Assembly: GCA_013696265.1 (NCBI GenBank)
Contig: JACCYX010000060.1
Coordinates: 1 to 7,923, forward strand
Direction: 5' to 3'
Source of the DNA: Chloroflexia bacterium
Lineage (GTDB): Bacteria > Chloroflexota > Chloroflexia > Thermomicrobiales > UBA6265
Length of the DNA: 7,923 bases
Below, in pieces: positions 1 to 6,404 of this stretch (the stretch's first letter is position 1; every line of letters starts with the position of its first letter). The notes beneath the pieces were generated by a model. It did not search any database. It was not told where the DNA came from and saw nothing but the letters and a program-made list of their open reading frames with translations. A program made the translations under genes and the position numbers.

Positions 1-1203
1 TACGCCTTCTGGGTGCGCCAGCAGGGCGCCCTGATCCCCTTCTCGGTGGTGCTCTACCTCGTCGTGACGCGCCAGCTCTGGTTTAACTGGCGAAGCCTGC
101 GGCTTGGGCTTCAGGTGGCGCTGGCCCCGGCCCTGATGCTGGCGGCGTACTACGCTTGGTTCTTCTGGCTCAATGCCGTGCCGGATGTCACATCCGTGCA
201 GGAGGGATTCCTCGACCGGGCCGTGGCCGAGGGCCTGAGCGGTACCTGGCTGCTGGTTCGATACCTGACATTCTTCGACGCGATGTACCTGGGGTTCTTC
301 CTGCTGCCGTTGACCGTCGCCCTGCTCCCCGGCACGCGCCAGGCCGGGGAGCGGTTCTTCGCCTCGGTCTGGGGCTACGGAACCTTTCTCGCCTCGATAC
401 TGCTGCTCATGTTCGGGGTCGTCCACTTTAGCTCCGTGGGCCGTCTCATGCCGTATATCCCCCAATTCCTTGGAAGCGGTGGGTTTGGGCTCTCCGACGT
501 GCCGGGCGGCCGTTCGCGGGTCGTGGAATGGGACGAGGTCTGGACCGGTCTGACCATCGCGGCGGCGCTCGGCGCGGTCCTGCTCACCCTCTACCTGGCG
601 CGCCGGCTCGGGGACGATATTTCGCCCGAGCGGGCCGGCGCTGGGCTCGTCGGCATGGTCGCGATCTGGCAACTGATCGGCATGATCCCGCCGTCGTTTC
701 AGTACATCAACCGGGGCGGCTCGCTCGATCGCTACATCCTGCCGCTGATCCCGTTGACCATCGCGCTCGTGCTCTGGGCGGTGCGCGATGTCCGGTTGGT
801 CCAGCCCGCGGCGTGGGCCGGGATCGCCTTCCTCGGCGCGCTCTCCGTGGCCGGGACGCGTGACCATCTCGTCTACCTCGACGCGGTCTGGGAGATGGCG
901 GAGGACGCCAACGCGGCCGGCGTGCCGAACGAGAAGATGGACGCCGGTTCGGCCTGGGACGGCTACTATCTTTACACCGACATGCTCGAATCGGGTATCA
1001 CGAAGAGCGTTTCGCCGCCGGGATCGCCGTGGTGGGTGTACTTTTACGCCAAGCAAACCGATTCCACCTACCTGGTGACGACGAACCCAGCCTGGCGCGG
1101 TGGCTACGTTCCGGTCGAACGGCGCGAGTACGACCAGTGGCTGGAGGATGACCCGGTATACATCTACCTGGTCCGGCAATCGGACGCGCCGTGGCCGCCA
1201 TGA
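1..1203 (+). CDS. GT39/PMT-like multi-spanning membrane glycosyltransferase, C-terminal part (5' end outside window)
   Basis: The reading frame is open from base 1 and ends at TGA 1201-1203, giving 400 residues; the N-terminal catalytic part lies upstream of the window. A GTG at 13 is in frame, but the frame runs through it (Y-A-F-W-V-R-Q-Q-G), and an Arg-Gln-x-Gly stretch before a hydrophobic helix is typical of the middle of GT39/ArnT/PMT proteins, so I do not take it as the start. About eight hydrophobic helices are visible at fragment residues ~10-23, 37-56, 89-110, 119-142, 181-200, 213-230, 244-261 and 269-284. Before the seventh is an R-Y-I-L-P-L-I-P-L motif, common in this superfamily. 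A soluble tail of ~115 residues with many Trp and Tyr follows. Known for the family: transfer of sugars from polyprenyl-phosphate donors at the outer membrane face. Inferred here: envelope or protein glycosylation, consistent with the downstream sugar genes. The exact donor and acceptor cannot be read. Confidence 0.72.
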   Translation, partial: YAFWVRQQGALIPFSVVLYLVVTRQLWFNWRSLRLGLQVALAPALMLAAYYAWFFWLNAVPDVTSVQEGFLDRAVAEGLSGTWLLVRYLTFFDAMYLGFFLLPLTVALLPGTRQAGERFFASVWGYGTFLASILLLMFGVVHFSSVGRLMPYIPQFLGSGGFGLSDVPGGRSRVVEWDEVWTGLTIAAALGAVLLTLYLARRLGDDISPERAGAGLVGMVAIWQLIGMIPPSFQYINRGGSLDRYILPLIPLTIALVLWAVRDVRLVQPAAWAGIAFLGALSVAGTRDHLVYLDAVWEMAEDANAAGVPNEKMDAGSAWDGYYLYTDMLESGITKSVSPPGSPWWVYFYAKQTDSTYLVTTNPAWRGGYVPVERREYDQWLEDDPVYIYLVRQSDAPWPP

Positions 1204-1240
1204 TGCCTGGTTCGGACACTGTACTGAGTATCCAATGCAG

Positions 1241-1321
1241 ATTGTCATTCCGAGCTTGCGAGGAATCTTCGTGCTCGCGCTCTGGCAGGAACAAGATTCC
1301 TCGCAAGCGCGGAATGACAAT
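1241..1321. repeat. 29-bp-arm inverted repeat (MITE/REP-like interspersed hairpin)
   Basis: The left arm at 1241-1269 begins ATTGTCATTCCGAGC and the right arm at 1293-1321 ends with its complement. The arms pair at 28 of 29 positions, with one mismatch (A1253 opposite G1309), and a 23-base loop (1270-1292) separates them. The GTCATTCCGAG...GAGGAATCTT type of sequence is, from general knowledge, a widespread interspersed repeat in high-copy families of several phyla, including Chloroflexota-like genomes. It lies 37 bases after the stop of the membrane transferase and ~70 bases before the epimerase. It could form a very stable RNA hairpin that ends or insulates transcription between these two same-strand genes. 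There is no transposase nearby, and no target-site duplication is obvious. Confidence 0.85.
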
Positions 1322-1392
1322 TGGGGGTGCGAGGCGTCCGAACATCAGCTATCACCCGACGTCTGTATGCTATGAATGAGGACGGGAGACAG

Positions 1393-2532
1393 ATGACCAG
1401 ATCGACAACCGCGCTTGTCACCGGTGGGGCCGGCCTGATCGGGTCGCACATCGTCGATGCCGCCCGTGCCGAGGGCTGGGGGGTGCGGGTGATGGATTCG
1501 CTCGAACCGCAAACCCATCCCCACGGCAAACCGGCCTGGGTCGCCGATGACATCGAGTTCATGGCGGGCGATGTCCGCAACGGGGCGGATTGGGAACGCG
1601 CCCTCGACGGGATCGACATCGTCTTCCACGAAGCCGCCTACGGCGGCTACATGCCCGAAATCGCCAAGTTCATCCACGTCAATTCGTACGGCACGGCGCT
1701 GATGCTGGAAACGATCCGTGACCGTGATCTCCCGATTCGGAAGATCGTGATGGCGTCGTCCCAGGCGGTCTACAACGAGGGCGCCTATAGCTGCCCCGAG
1801 CATGGCCACTTCTACGGCGAAACCCGGCCCGTCGCCCAATTGGAGCGCGGCGACTACGAGGTTCATTGCCCCGTCTGCGACCGGCCCTCGACCCCGGTGC
1901 CGACCGACGAGGCGGCGCCGATGGGCGGTGAGAACGTCTACGCCATCAGCAAGGCCGACCAGGAGCGGCTGCTGATCTCCTTCGGCCGCGCTACCGGCCT
2001 GCCGGTCGTCGCGCTGCGGTACTCCTGTACCTACGGGCCGCGGCAGTCCCTCTTCAACCCCTACACCGGGGTCATCGCCATCTTCTGCACGCGCCTGATG
2101 AACGACCTGCCGCCGGTGGTCTACGAGGATGGCCGCCAGTCGCGCGATCTGGTCTTCGTCGAGGATGTCGCCCGCGCCAACCTGCTGGTCGCGACCGACA
2201 GCCGGGCCGACGGCGGGGTCTTCAACGTCGGCACCGGTAACGCGGTCGCGATCGGCGACCTGGCCCGGACCCTGGCCCGGCAGCTCGGCAAGGCGATCGA
2301 GCCGGACATTCCCGGCGAGTTCCGGCCAGGCGAGATGCGGGCCCTGATCAGCGACATCTCGAAACTCGAAGCGATTGGCTACCGGCCCGAGGTCGATCTC
2401 GCCCAGGGGATCGCCCGCTACCTGGAATGGATCGCCGGCCAGGGCGACATCGGCGAGTATTTCTCCGAGGCGGAAGCACGGCTGCGCGCCCGCAACATCG
2501 TCAAGAAGGCCACCGCGGGACGCGCCTCGTGA
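1393..2532 (+). CDS. NAD-dependent sugar-nucleotide epimerase/dehydratase with Cys/His insertion (dTDP-L-rhamnose 4-epimerase-like)
   Basis: This 379-residue extended short-chain dehydrogenase has a Rossmann motif T-G-G-A-G-L-I-G-S at residues 10-18, an Asp at 35 after the second strand (NAD preference), the serine region A-S-S at 121-123 and the catalytic Y183-A-I-S-K187. The C-terminal half has R-D-L-V-F-V-E-D-V at 251-259 and F-N-V-G-T-G at 277-282, as in UDP/dTDP-sugar epimerases. Between the catalytic Ser and Tyr sits an insertion with C134-x2-H137 and C159-x2-C162, resembling a zinc ribbon. I recall the same insertion (Y-x-C-P-E-H-G ... C-P-V-C) in proteins annotated as dTDP-L-rhamnose 4-epimerases; the substrate is therefore inferred. 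I chose ATG 1393 because GGGAG (1384-1388) sits just upstream; an in-frame ATG at 1372 would add seven residues. TATGCT at 1366-1371 could be a -10 box, but I see no good -35. The stop overlaps the start of the next gene. Confidence 0.85.
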   Translation: MTRSTTALVTGGAGLIGSHIVDAARAEGWGVRVMDSLEPQTHPHGKPAWVADDIEFMAGDVRNGADWERALDGIDIVFHEAAYGGYMPEIAKFIHVNSYGTALMLETIRDRDLPIRKIVMASSQAVYNEGAYSCPEHGHFYGETRPVAQLERGDYEVHCPVCDRPSTPVPTDEAAPMGGENVYAISKADQERLLISFGRATGLPVVALRYSCTYGPRQSLFNPYTGVIAIFCTRLMNDLPPVVYEDGRQSRDLVFVEDVARANLLVATDSRADGGVFNVGTGNAVAIGDLARTLARQLGKAIEPDIPGEFRPGEMRALISDISKLEAIGYRPEVDLAQGIARYLEWIAGQGDIGEYFSEAEARLRARNIVKKATAGRAS

Positions 2533-3299
2533 GCGACATCCCGGACAGCCGTCCCACCGCCACGGTGGTCATCCCCTGCCTCAACGAAGGCGACGCGATC
2601 GGCGGGCTCGTGGCCGAGGTGCTGGCCGTCGCGGCTGACCCAAACCTGCCCGTGCGGGTCGACCGCGTCCTGGTCGTCGATAACGGCAGCACCGACCATA
2701 CGGCCGCCAGCGCGGCGGCGGCTGGCGCCGGGATCGTCTCCGAACCGCGCCGGGGGTATGGCCGCGCCTGCCTGAGCGGCGTGCTGGCGGCACGGGACGC
2801 CGACATCATCGTGCTCATGGATGGCGACCGGAGCGACCAGCCGGCCGAGTTGCCGCGCCTGCTCGAACCGCTGCTCGCCGGCGAGGCCGACCTCGTGATC
2901 GGTTCCCGGATCATGGGCGACTACGAGCCGGGGTCGCTCCTGCCGCAACAGATTTTCGGCAACCGGGTCGCGACGTTCTTCCTGCGCCTCGTCTTCCGGG
3001 TGCGGATGACGGACATCGGACCCTTTCGCGTGATTCGGCGAGAGCAGTTGCTCGATCTTGGCATGCGGGAGATGACCTACGGCTGGTCGATAGAGATGAT
3101 CGCCCGCGCCGCCAAATCCGGGCTGCGGGTGCGGGAGGTGCCGGTGAGCTACCGCAAACGGGCGGCCGGGGAATCGAAGGTCAGCGGCAACCTGCGTGCC
3201 TCGGTCAAGGCCGGATACCGGATCATGTTCGCCATCGTCCGGGCGAAGCGGGATTCCCTCCCCTTGCCGGAAGAACTCGCCGAAGACCAGCGCCCATGA
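2529..3299 (+). CDS. Family 2 glycosyltransferase, dolichyl-phosphate mannose synthase-like
   Basis: The product is 256 residues, starting at GTG 2529, which overlaps the epimerase stop (GTGA). An in-frame ATG at 2427 exists but would overlap the epimerase by more than 100 bases, so the coupled GTG is preferred. GT2 landmarks are all present: P-C-L-N-E at 16-20, the nucleotide-binding D-N-G-S-T-D at 51-56, the metal-binding M-D-G-D at 97-100, I-G-S-R at 124-127, an acceptor-side Y-G-W-S-I-E-M at 184-190, and Y-R-K-R-A-A-G-E-S-K-V-S-G at 208-220. This is the pattern of the DPM1/DPG-synthase-like group, which moves a sugar from a nucleotide onto polyprenyl phosphate on the cytoplasmic side. There are no C-terminal transmembrane helices, so it resembles soluble DPM1-type enzymes. 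Inference: it could make the lipid-linked donor that a GT39 enzyme such as the one upstream uses. The sugar is not determined by the sequence. Confidence 0.9.
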   Translation: MSDIPDSRPTATVVIPCLNEGDAIGGLVAEVLAVAADPNLPVRVDRVLVVDNGSTDHTAASAAAAGAGIVSEPRRGYGRACLSGVLAARDADIIVLMDGDRSDQPAELPRLLEPLLAGEADLVIGSRIMGDYEPGSLLPQQIFGNRVATFFLRLVFRVRMTDIGPFRVIRREQLLDLGMREMTYGWSIEMIARAAKSGLRVREVPVSYRKRAAGESKVSGNLRASVKAGYRIMFAIVRAKRDSLPLPEELAEDQRP

Positions 3300-4024
3300 C
3301 CGGTTCCCAGCCCGGCCGCCCTCGCTCGCTGCTGATGATCGCGGCCCGCGCGCCCGTGTCCGGGGAGACCAAGACCCGGCTCGGCCACGCGATCGGCATG
3401 GACCGCGCGGCGGTGCTTTACCGCGCGTTCCTGCGCGACCTCGCCGATCGGTTCGATTCGGACGCGGCGGCGGCGTCCCGGCGCTACGATTTGGCGTGGA
3501 CCTACTCACCCCCGGATCGGGATTTCGCCAGCGATCTGGCGGAGGTCACGGGCCGGCCCGCGCCCGTATCCACGCTCTACGTGCCGCAGGATGGTCCGGA
3601 TTGGGGCACGCGCCAAACGAACCTTCTGCGATGGGGAGCGGACCACGGGTACGCCCGAACGGTGCTGATGGCCTCGGATTCGCCGCAGTTGACCAGCGAC
3701 ATCATCGACGGGGCGTTTGCGGTGCTCGACTCGCGCGAGATCGTGCTCGGCCGGGTGCGGGATGGCGGCTACTACCTGATCGGGATGCGCGGCTTCGTCG
3801 ACATCCTGTCGACCGTGCCGATGAGCACCGCCTCGGCGGCGGATGGCGTGGTCCAGTCGGCGCGTGCGTTGGGGTTCACGATCGGGGAGACGGAACCCAC
3901 CTTCGACATCGACGAAGCGTCCGACCTCAACTTGTTGATCGAGGTGCTTCGCGACGATCCAGGTCTGTGCCCGGCCAGCCGCCGCGCCCTGGTCGACCTG
4001 AACCCCGCCGCCTTCACGCCGTGA
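3296..4024 (+). CDS. DUF2064 / TIGR04282-type GT-A transferase (rSAM/selenodomain-associated transferase 1 family)
   Basis: The product is 242 residues; its ATG overlaps the stop of the preceding GT2 gene (ATGA at 3296-3299), implying translational coupling. The N-terminus carries the nucleotide-binding-like A-R-A-P-V-S-G-E-T-K-T-R-L at 17-29. M-A-S-D-S-P-Q-L at 125-132 contains the likely metal Asp. G-R-V-R-D-G-G-Y-Y-L-I-G at 152-163 and F-D-I-D-E-A-S-D-L at 203-211 complete the family pattern. These features place it in the DUF2064 branch of nucleotidyltransferase-like GT-A proteins, related in fold to CofC and MobA. The family is commonly found beside GT2 glycosyltransferases, and the biochemical reaction is mostly unassigned. 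Here it is the last gene of the four-gene sugar cluster, so a role in sugar transfer or sugar-nucleotide formation is likely but unproven. There is no signal peptide or membrane segment. Confidence 0.87.
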   Translation: MTGSQPGRPRSLLMIAARAPVSGETKTRLGHAIGMDRAAVLYRAFLRDLADRFDSDAAAASRRYDLAWTYSPPDRDFASDLAEVTGRPAPVSTLYVPQDGPDWGTRQTNLLRWGADHGYARTVLMASDSPQLTSDIIDGAFAVLDSREIVLGRVRDGGYYLIGMRGFVDILSTVPMSTASAADGVVQSARALGFTIGETEPTFDIDEASDLNLLIEVLRDDPGLCPASRRALVDLNPAAFTP

Positions 4025-4143
4025 TCGCGGTCGTCCGGCTCGTGGTGGGGTTGCCGAGCTTGTCTCGGCCCGCGCGTCCGCCGAGTGACTGGTTGCGGTC
4101 GATCTGGGCGGATACTCGGTGTGTCGTCGCGACATGCCCGTAC

Positions 4144-4210
4144 GCCAACATCAGGGCGGACAACCCTGCACCCTGATGGCGCAGATCCCCTATGCGACCG
4201 GGGTCCGCCC
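4144..4210. terminator. Overlapping hairpins between convergent genes (possible bidirectional terminator)
   Basis: CATCAGGG (4149-4156) pairs with CCCTGATG (4171-4178) across a 14-base loop. GGGCGGAC (4154-4161) pairs perfectly with GTCCGCCC (4203-4210). The two share bases and exclude each other. They lie between the convergent ends of the DUF2064 gene (stop 4024) and the alkyltransferase fusion (stop 4219). There is no T-run on either strand, so a classical Rho-independent terminator is not demonstrated. Nothing else recognisable is present in 4025-4218. Confidence 0.3.
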
Positions 4211-4218
4211 GAGTGATG

Positions 4219-5175
4219 CTACCGTTCGATGCTCAGCGATGCCTGGGCGGCTTGCTCGCGGGCGGCGTAGGAGACGCCTTCGATGCCGAGTAGTGCCCGC
4301 TTGATGTCCGGTCCGCCGGTGTACCAACCCATCGCCCCGCTCGAGCGGATCACGCGATGGCACGGGATGATCACCGGCACCGGGTTGCGCCCCAGCGCGT
4401 TGCCGACCGCGCGCGAGGCCTTCGGCTTGCCGATCGCGCTGGCTACGTCGCCATAGGTCTGCACCTTGCCGTACGGGATGTGGACCGTGCTGTCGAGCAC
4501 CGAGCGGGTGAAATCGCTCACGCCGCCGAGATCGACCGGCAGGTTGAACGTCCGTCGCTCGTGCCCGAAGTATTCCCGCAGTTGGTCCACCACCGGCTGA
4601 ACCCGGTCCTGGCGCTCGTAGACGAGGTAGCCGCGCTGCTCCAGCTCGCGCAGGGATTCGTAGGGACCGGTGTGGTCCAGGTAGCTGACTTCCACCACGC
4701 CGCGATCGCTCGCCGCCACCAGCACGTCCCCGACCGGGCTCTCCATAAACCCGTAGCGCGCCTCCGGGATTCCCAAGCACATGGTGGACGATGGCCTCCG
4801 GTCGGCGGCCGCCTCGCAGACATCTTCGGCGCACTCGTCCAGCGCCGAGCACACATCCTGCAGGCCGTGCATGATGTTGGCGCAGTAATTGCAGGTGACC
4901 GTGTGTTCGCGGACCCACGCCTCGTCAGCCTGATTCAAGTCGCCGAAGATCAGGTCCGGCATCACCGACTCGGCGATGTCGCAGGGGTCGACCTCCGGGT
5001 CGGCGGCCTGGGCGGCGAGATTGGACGGAATTGGGCTCTGGACGGGGAGTGCGGTGGAGGGCGTGGGTGTCGTCATGAACTGATCCATCGTGAGTTCGAG
5101 ACGCGTATCGGGGACGGGATGGGACAGGTGGCCGTTGGTGGTGACGATGCGGTTCGGGAGATCGTGATGTCCCAT
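4219..5175 (-). CDS. Anti-sigma zinc-finger (ZAS) domain fused to O6-methylguanine-DNA methyltransferase
   Basis: The product is 318 residues. The C-terminal domain (~140-304) is a complete alkyltransferase of the MGMT/Ogt/Ada-C type. It has an HTH region Y-G-K-V-Q-T-Y-G-D-V-A-S-A-I-G at 235-249, R-A-V-G at 255-258, N264-P, the active site I-P-C272-H-R-V, and the trailing G-W-Y-T-G-G...K-R-A-L-L...E-G. It should transfer alkyl groups from O6-alkylguanine to Cys272 in a suicide reaction. Stand-alone enzymes are ~150-180 residues; here ~140 extra residues precede the domain. Within them, C65-x25-H91-x3-C95-x2-C98 matches the zinc-binding anti-sigma signature, with the spacing I recall for RsrA. 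A linker at 105-133 carries four more cysteines (109, 115, 120, 133). Residues 1-60 are Pro/Thr-rich and look disordered. The start at 5175 is supported by GGAGG (complement of 5184-5188) eight bases upstream. ATGs at codons 30 and 34 are alternatives that keep both domains. It follows the sigma gene by 3 bases, so it is probably that sigma's regulator. No membrane helix is present, so it should be cytoplasmic. Confidence 0.88.
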   Translation of the reverse strand: MGHHDLPNRIVTTNGHLSHPVPDTRLELTMDQFMTTPTPSTALPVQSPIPSNLAAQAADPEVDPCDIAESVMPDLIFGDLNQADEAWVREHTVTCNYCANIMHGLQDVCSALDECAEDVCEAAADRRPSSTMCLGIPEARYGFMESPVGDVLVAASDRGVVEVSYLDHTGPYESLRELEQRGYLVYERQDRVQPVVDQLREYFGHERRTFNLPVDLGGVSDFTRSVLDSTVHIPYGKVQTYGDVASAIGKPKASRAVGNALGRNPVPVIIPCHRVIRSSGAMGWYTGGPDIKRALLGIEGVSYAAREQAAQASLSIER

Positions 5176-5178
5176 GAC

Positions 5179-5772
5179 CTAGACCTCCAGCCGGTGGGCG
5201 AACGCGCCCCGCAACTTCGTCAGCGCCTCGTGAACATTGGCGCGGGCGGCCGCTTCGGAACTGTTGAGCACGTCGGCGATATCGGCGTAACCGTATTCGT
5301 GATGCTTGCGGAGCACCAGGGCGACCCGTTGCTTGGGCGGCAGGGTATCGACGAAGCGCTCCACGTCGCGAAGGAGGTCGCGGGCATCGAGGGCACGCGC
5401 CTGGTCCGGGGTGTTGGCGCTGAGCGTGGCGGCAAGCACGTCGTTCATAGGCGCCACCCGGCCGTGCTTGCGCCGGTCGCTGATGAAGGTGTTGGAACAG
5501 ATCCGGTAAAGCCAGGCCCGGTGGTTGGCGTCCGCCGGCAATTTGGCGTAGGCGCGGAACGCCTTGAGCAGCGTTTCCTGGTAGAGATCGTCGGCGTCGG
5601 CGCCATTGCCGGTGAGCTGGCAGGCAAAGCGGTAGATCTCGTCGCCGAAGCGCTCGATCATCGAGGTGAAGAGGCCGTGTCCGGCATCGGCCGCCGCCTC
5701 CGTCGATCCTGACGGGGTCGGGATGGGCGCCCCACGGGCCGCGGGTTCCAGGGGCAGGCTCATATCGCTCAC
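5179..5772 (-). CDS. ECF-type RNA polymerase sigma factor
   Basis: The product is 197 residues from GTG 5772. A strong ribosome site, AAGGTG (complement of 5781-5786), lies eight bases upstream of that GTG; ATG 5763 is the next in-frame choice. The frame stays open upstream to ~6165, but that part shows no sigma-family sequence. Region 2 spans ~36-103, with the core-binding A-D-D-L-Y-Q-E-T-L-L-K-A-F-R-A-Y at 60-75 and R-A-W-L-Y-R-I-C-S-N-T-F-I-S-D at 85-99, which melts and reads the -10. Region 4 spans ~135-188, with L-P-P-K-Q-R-V-A-L at 144-152 and the -35-reading HTH Y-G-Y-A-D-I-A-D-V-L-N-S-S-E-A-A-A-R-A-N-V-H at 160-181. Region 3 is absent, as expected for an ECF sigma. The first ~30 residues are Pro/Ala-rich. 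The downstream gene, 3 bases away, encodes a ZAS domain, so this sigma is likely held inactive by that partner and released by a signal, probably DNA alkylation (inference). No autoregulatory promoter could be assigned with confidence. Confidence 0.93.
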   Translation of the reverse strand: MSDMSLPLEPAARGAPIPTPSGSTEAAADAGHGLFTSMIERFGDEIYRFACQLTGNGADADDLYQETLLKAFRAYAKLPADANHRAWLYRICSNTFISDRRKHGRVAPMNDVLAATLSANTPDQARALDARDLLRDVERFVDTLPPKQRVALVLRKHHEYGYADIADVLNSSEAAARANVHEALTKLRGAFAHRLEV

Positions 5773-6338
5773 GAAATGTTCACCTTCACTAGCGCGGTCC
5801 CGCCTGGCGGCCATGGTTCGCCGGCTGGGCACGAGAGCGGGTGCGCTCCAGGACTGTAACGCCATTGCCGAGTCACTGTGAGATGAGGGTTTGGGCCAAC
5901 GGGCGACCAGGACGTTGAACCGGGTTTCGCAATGGGTGATGCACATGAATGCGCCGCGTCCGCACCACCGATCTCGTAGGGGAGGGTTAGCGAGCCGCAA
6001 AGCCGAACGACGCGACGACAGCTTGCTCGCGGGCACCTGTCCAGAGCGCAGCGTGGGACCCTCCCGCCTGGCCGAGGTGGCGGCAGCGAGGCGACGAACC
6101 ACGTTTCCGGTCGCCGCACGAGGACAACCCCGATCTGCCGTCCGCCACCATCCGGGCGGCCACACGAATCGACCAGATCCGAATGGCGAAGATCCCGTTC
6201 ATGGTCGATTCTGGGCCGCCTCTACGCCAGTTGGAAAGATGAGAGTCAACCGGCCTTCGTGTGGCGCGATTGCGGTTGCCACCTGATTGGTGGCGATATG
6301 CACGGGCACGGGCCACGCTTCATCCTCGTCCAACGGCC
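5773..6338. other. Long divergent intergenic region without a convincing gene
   Basis: About 570 bases lie between the start of the sigma gene (leftward) and the AT-rich promoter zone of the LacI gene (rightward). Open frames exist on both strands, up to 131 codons, but their products are Arg/Pro/Ser-rich, have no ribosome site or recognisable domain, and look like chance frames in GC-rich DNA. The leftward promoter of the sigma/anti-sigma pair must lie here. A GGCGAACC (complement of 5815-5822) resembles an ECF -35 element but has no clear -10. I found no tRNA, CRISPR array or transposon end. A hairpin at 6276-6296 is listed separately. Confidence 0.5.
6276..6296. repeat. Inverted repeat with 5-base loop upstream of the LacI gene
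   Basis: TTGCCACC (6276-6283) faces GGTGGCGA (6289-6296) around the loop TGATT. All eight pairs form in RNA, counting one U-G. A third copy of the arm, GTGGC at 6261-6265, can instead pair with GCCAC (6278-6282), so two mutually exclusive structures are possible. It lies ~100 bases upstream of the likely LacI promoter, so it could be a distant operator or a structural element. No function is assigned. Confidence 0.4.
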
Positions 6339-6375
6339 ATATTTAGGAATATTTAGTCCAAATCGTACGAAAATA

Positions 6376-6404
6376 TTGAAGTCTTGTGAAAATGGTGATA
6401 AAGT
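6376..6404 (+). promoter_or_regulatory. Housekeeping-type promoter for the LacI-family gene
   Basis: TTGAAG (6376-6381) and TAAAGT (6399-6404) match the -35 and -10 consensus at four of six positions each and are 17 bases apart. The surrounding ~65 bases are sharply AT-rich in a GC-rich window. Just upstream, ATATTTAG occurs twice, at 6339-6346 and 6349-6356, a 10-base direct repeat in helical phase that may act as an UP-like element or binding site. Transcription would begin near 6411, leaving a ~26-base leader before ATG 6437. Confidence 0.5.

Noticed and set aside
2418..3509. A 363-codon open frame on the - strand across the GT2 gene
   Set aside because: It is antisense to a gene with all GT2 motifs and has a low-complexity Arg/Pro/Gly-rich product.
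4357..5712. A 451-codon open frame on the + strand across the sigma and alkyltransferase genes
   Set aside because: It lies antisense to two clearly recognisable proteins with intact motifs; its product is rich in Val, Gly, Arg and His with no domain, a usual effect of GC-rich codon use.
5789..5822. GGCGAACC on the - strand as an ECF-type -35 element for sigma autoregulation
   Set aside because: The expected -10 position holds only CCGCGCTAG, not a recognisable ECF -10; kept as a possibility but not called as a promoter.
6044..6064. AGCGTGGGACC, resembling the T-box AGGGTGGNACC motif
   Set aside because: The following bases do not match the T-box (CTCC instead of GCG), no terminator or specifier stem is apparent, and no aminoacyl-tRNA or amino acid gene follows.
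5773..6165. N-terminal extension of the sigma factor to 328 residues
   Set aside because: The extension has no sigma-family sequence, while GTG 5772 has a strong ribosome site at ideal spacing and gives a normal ECF length.
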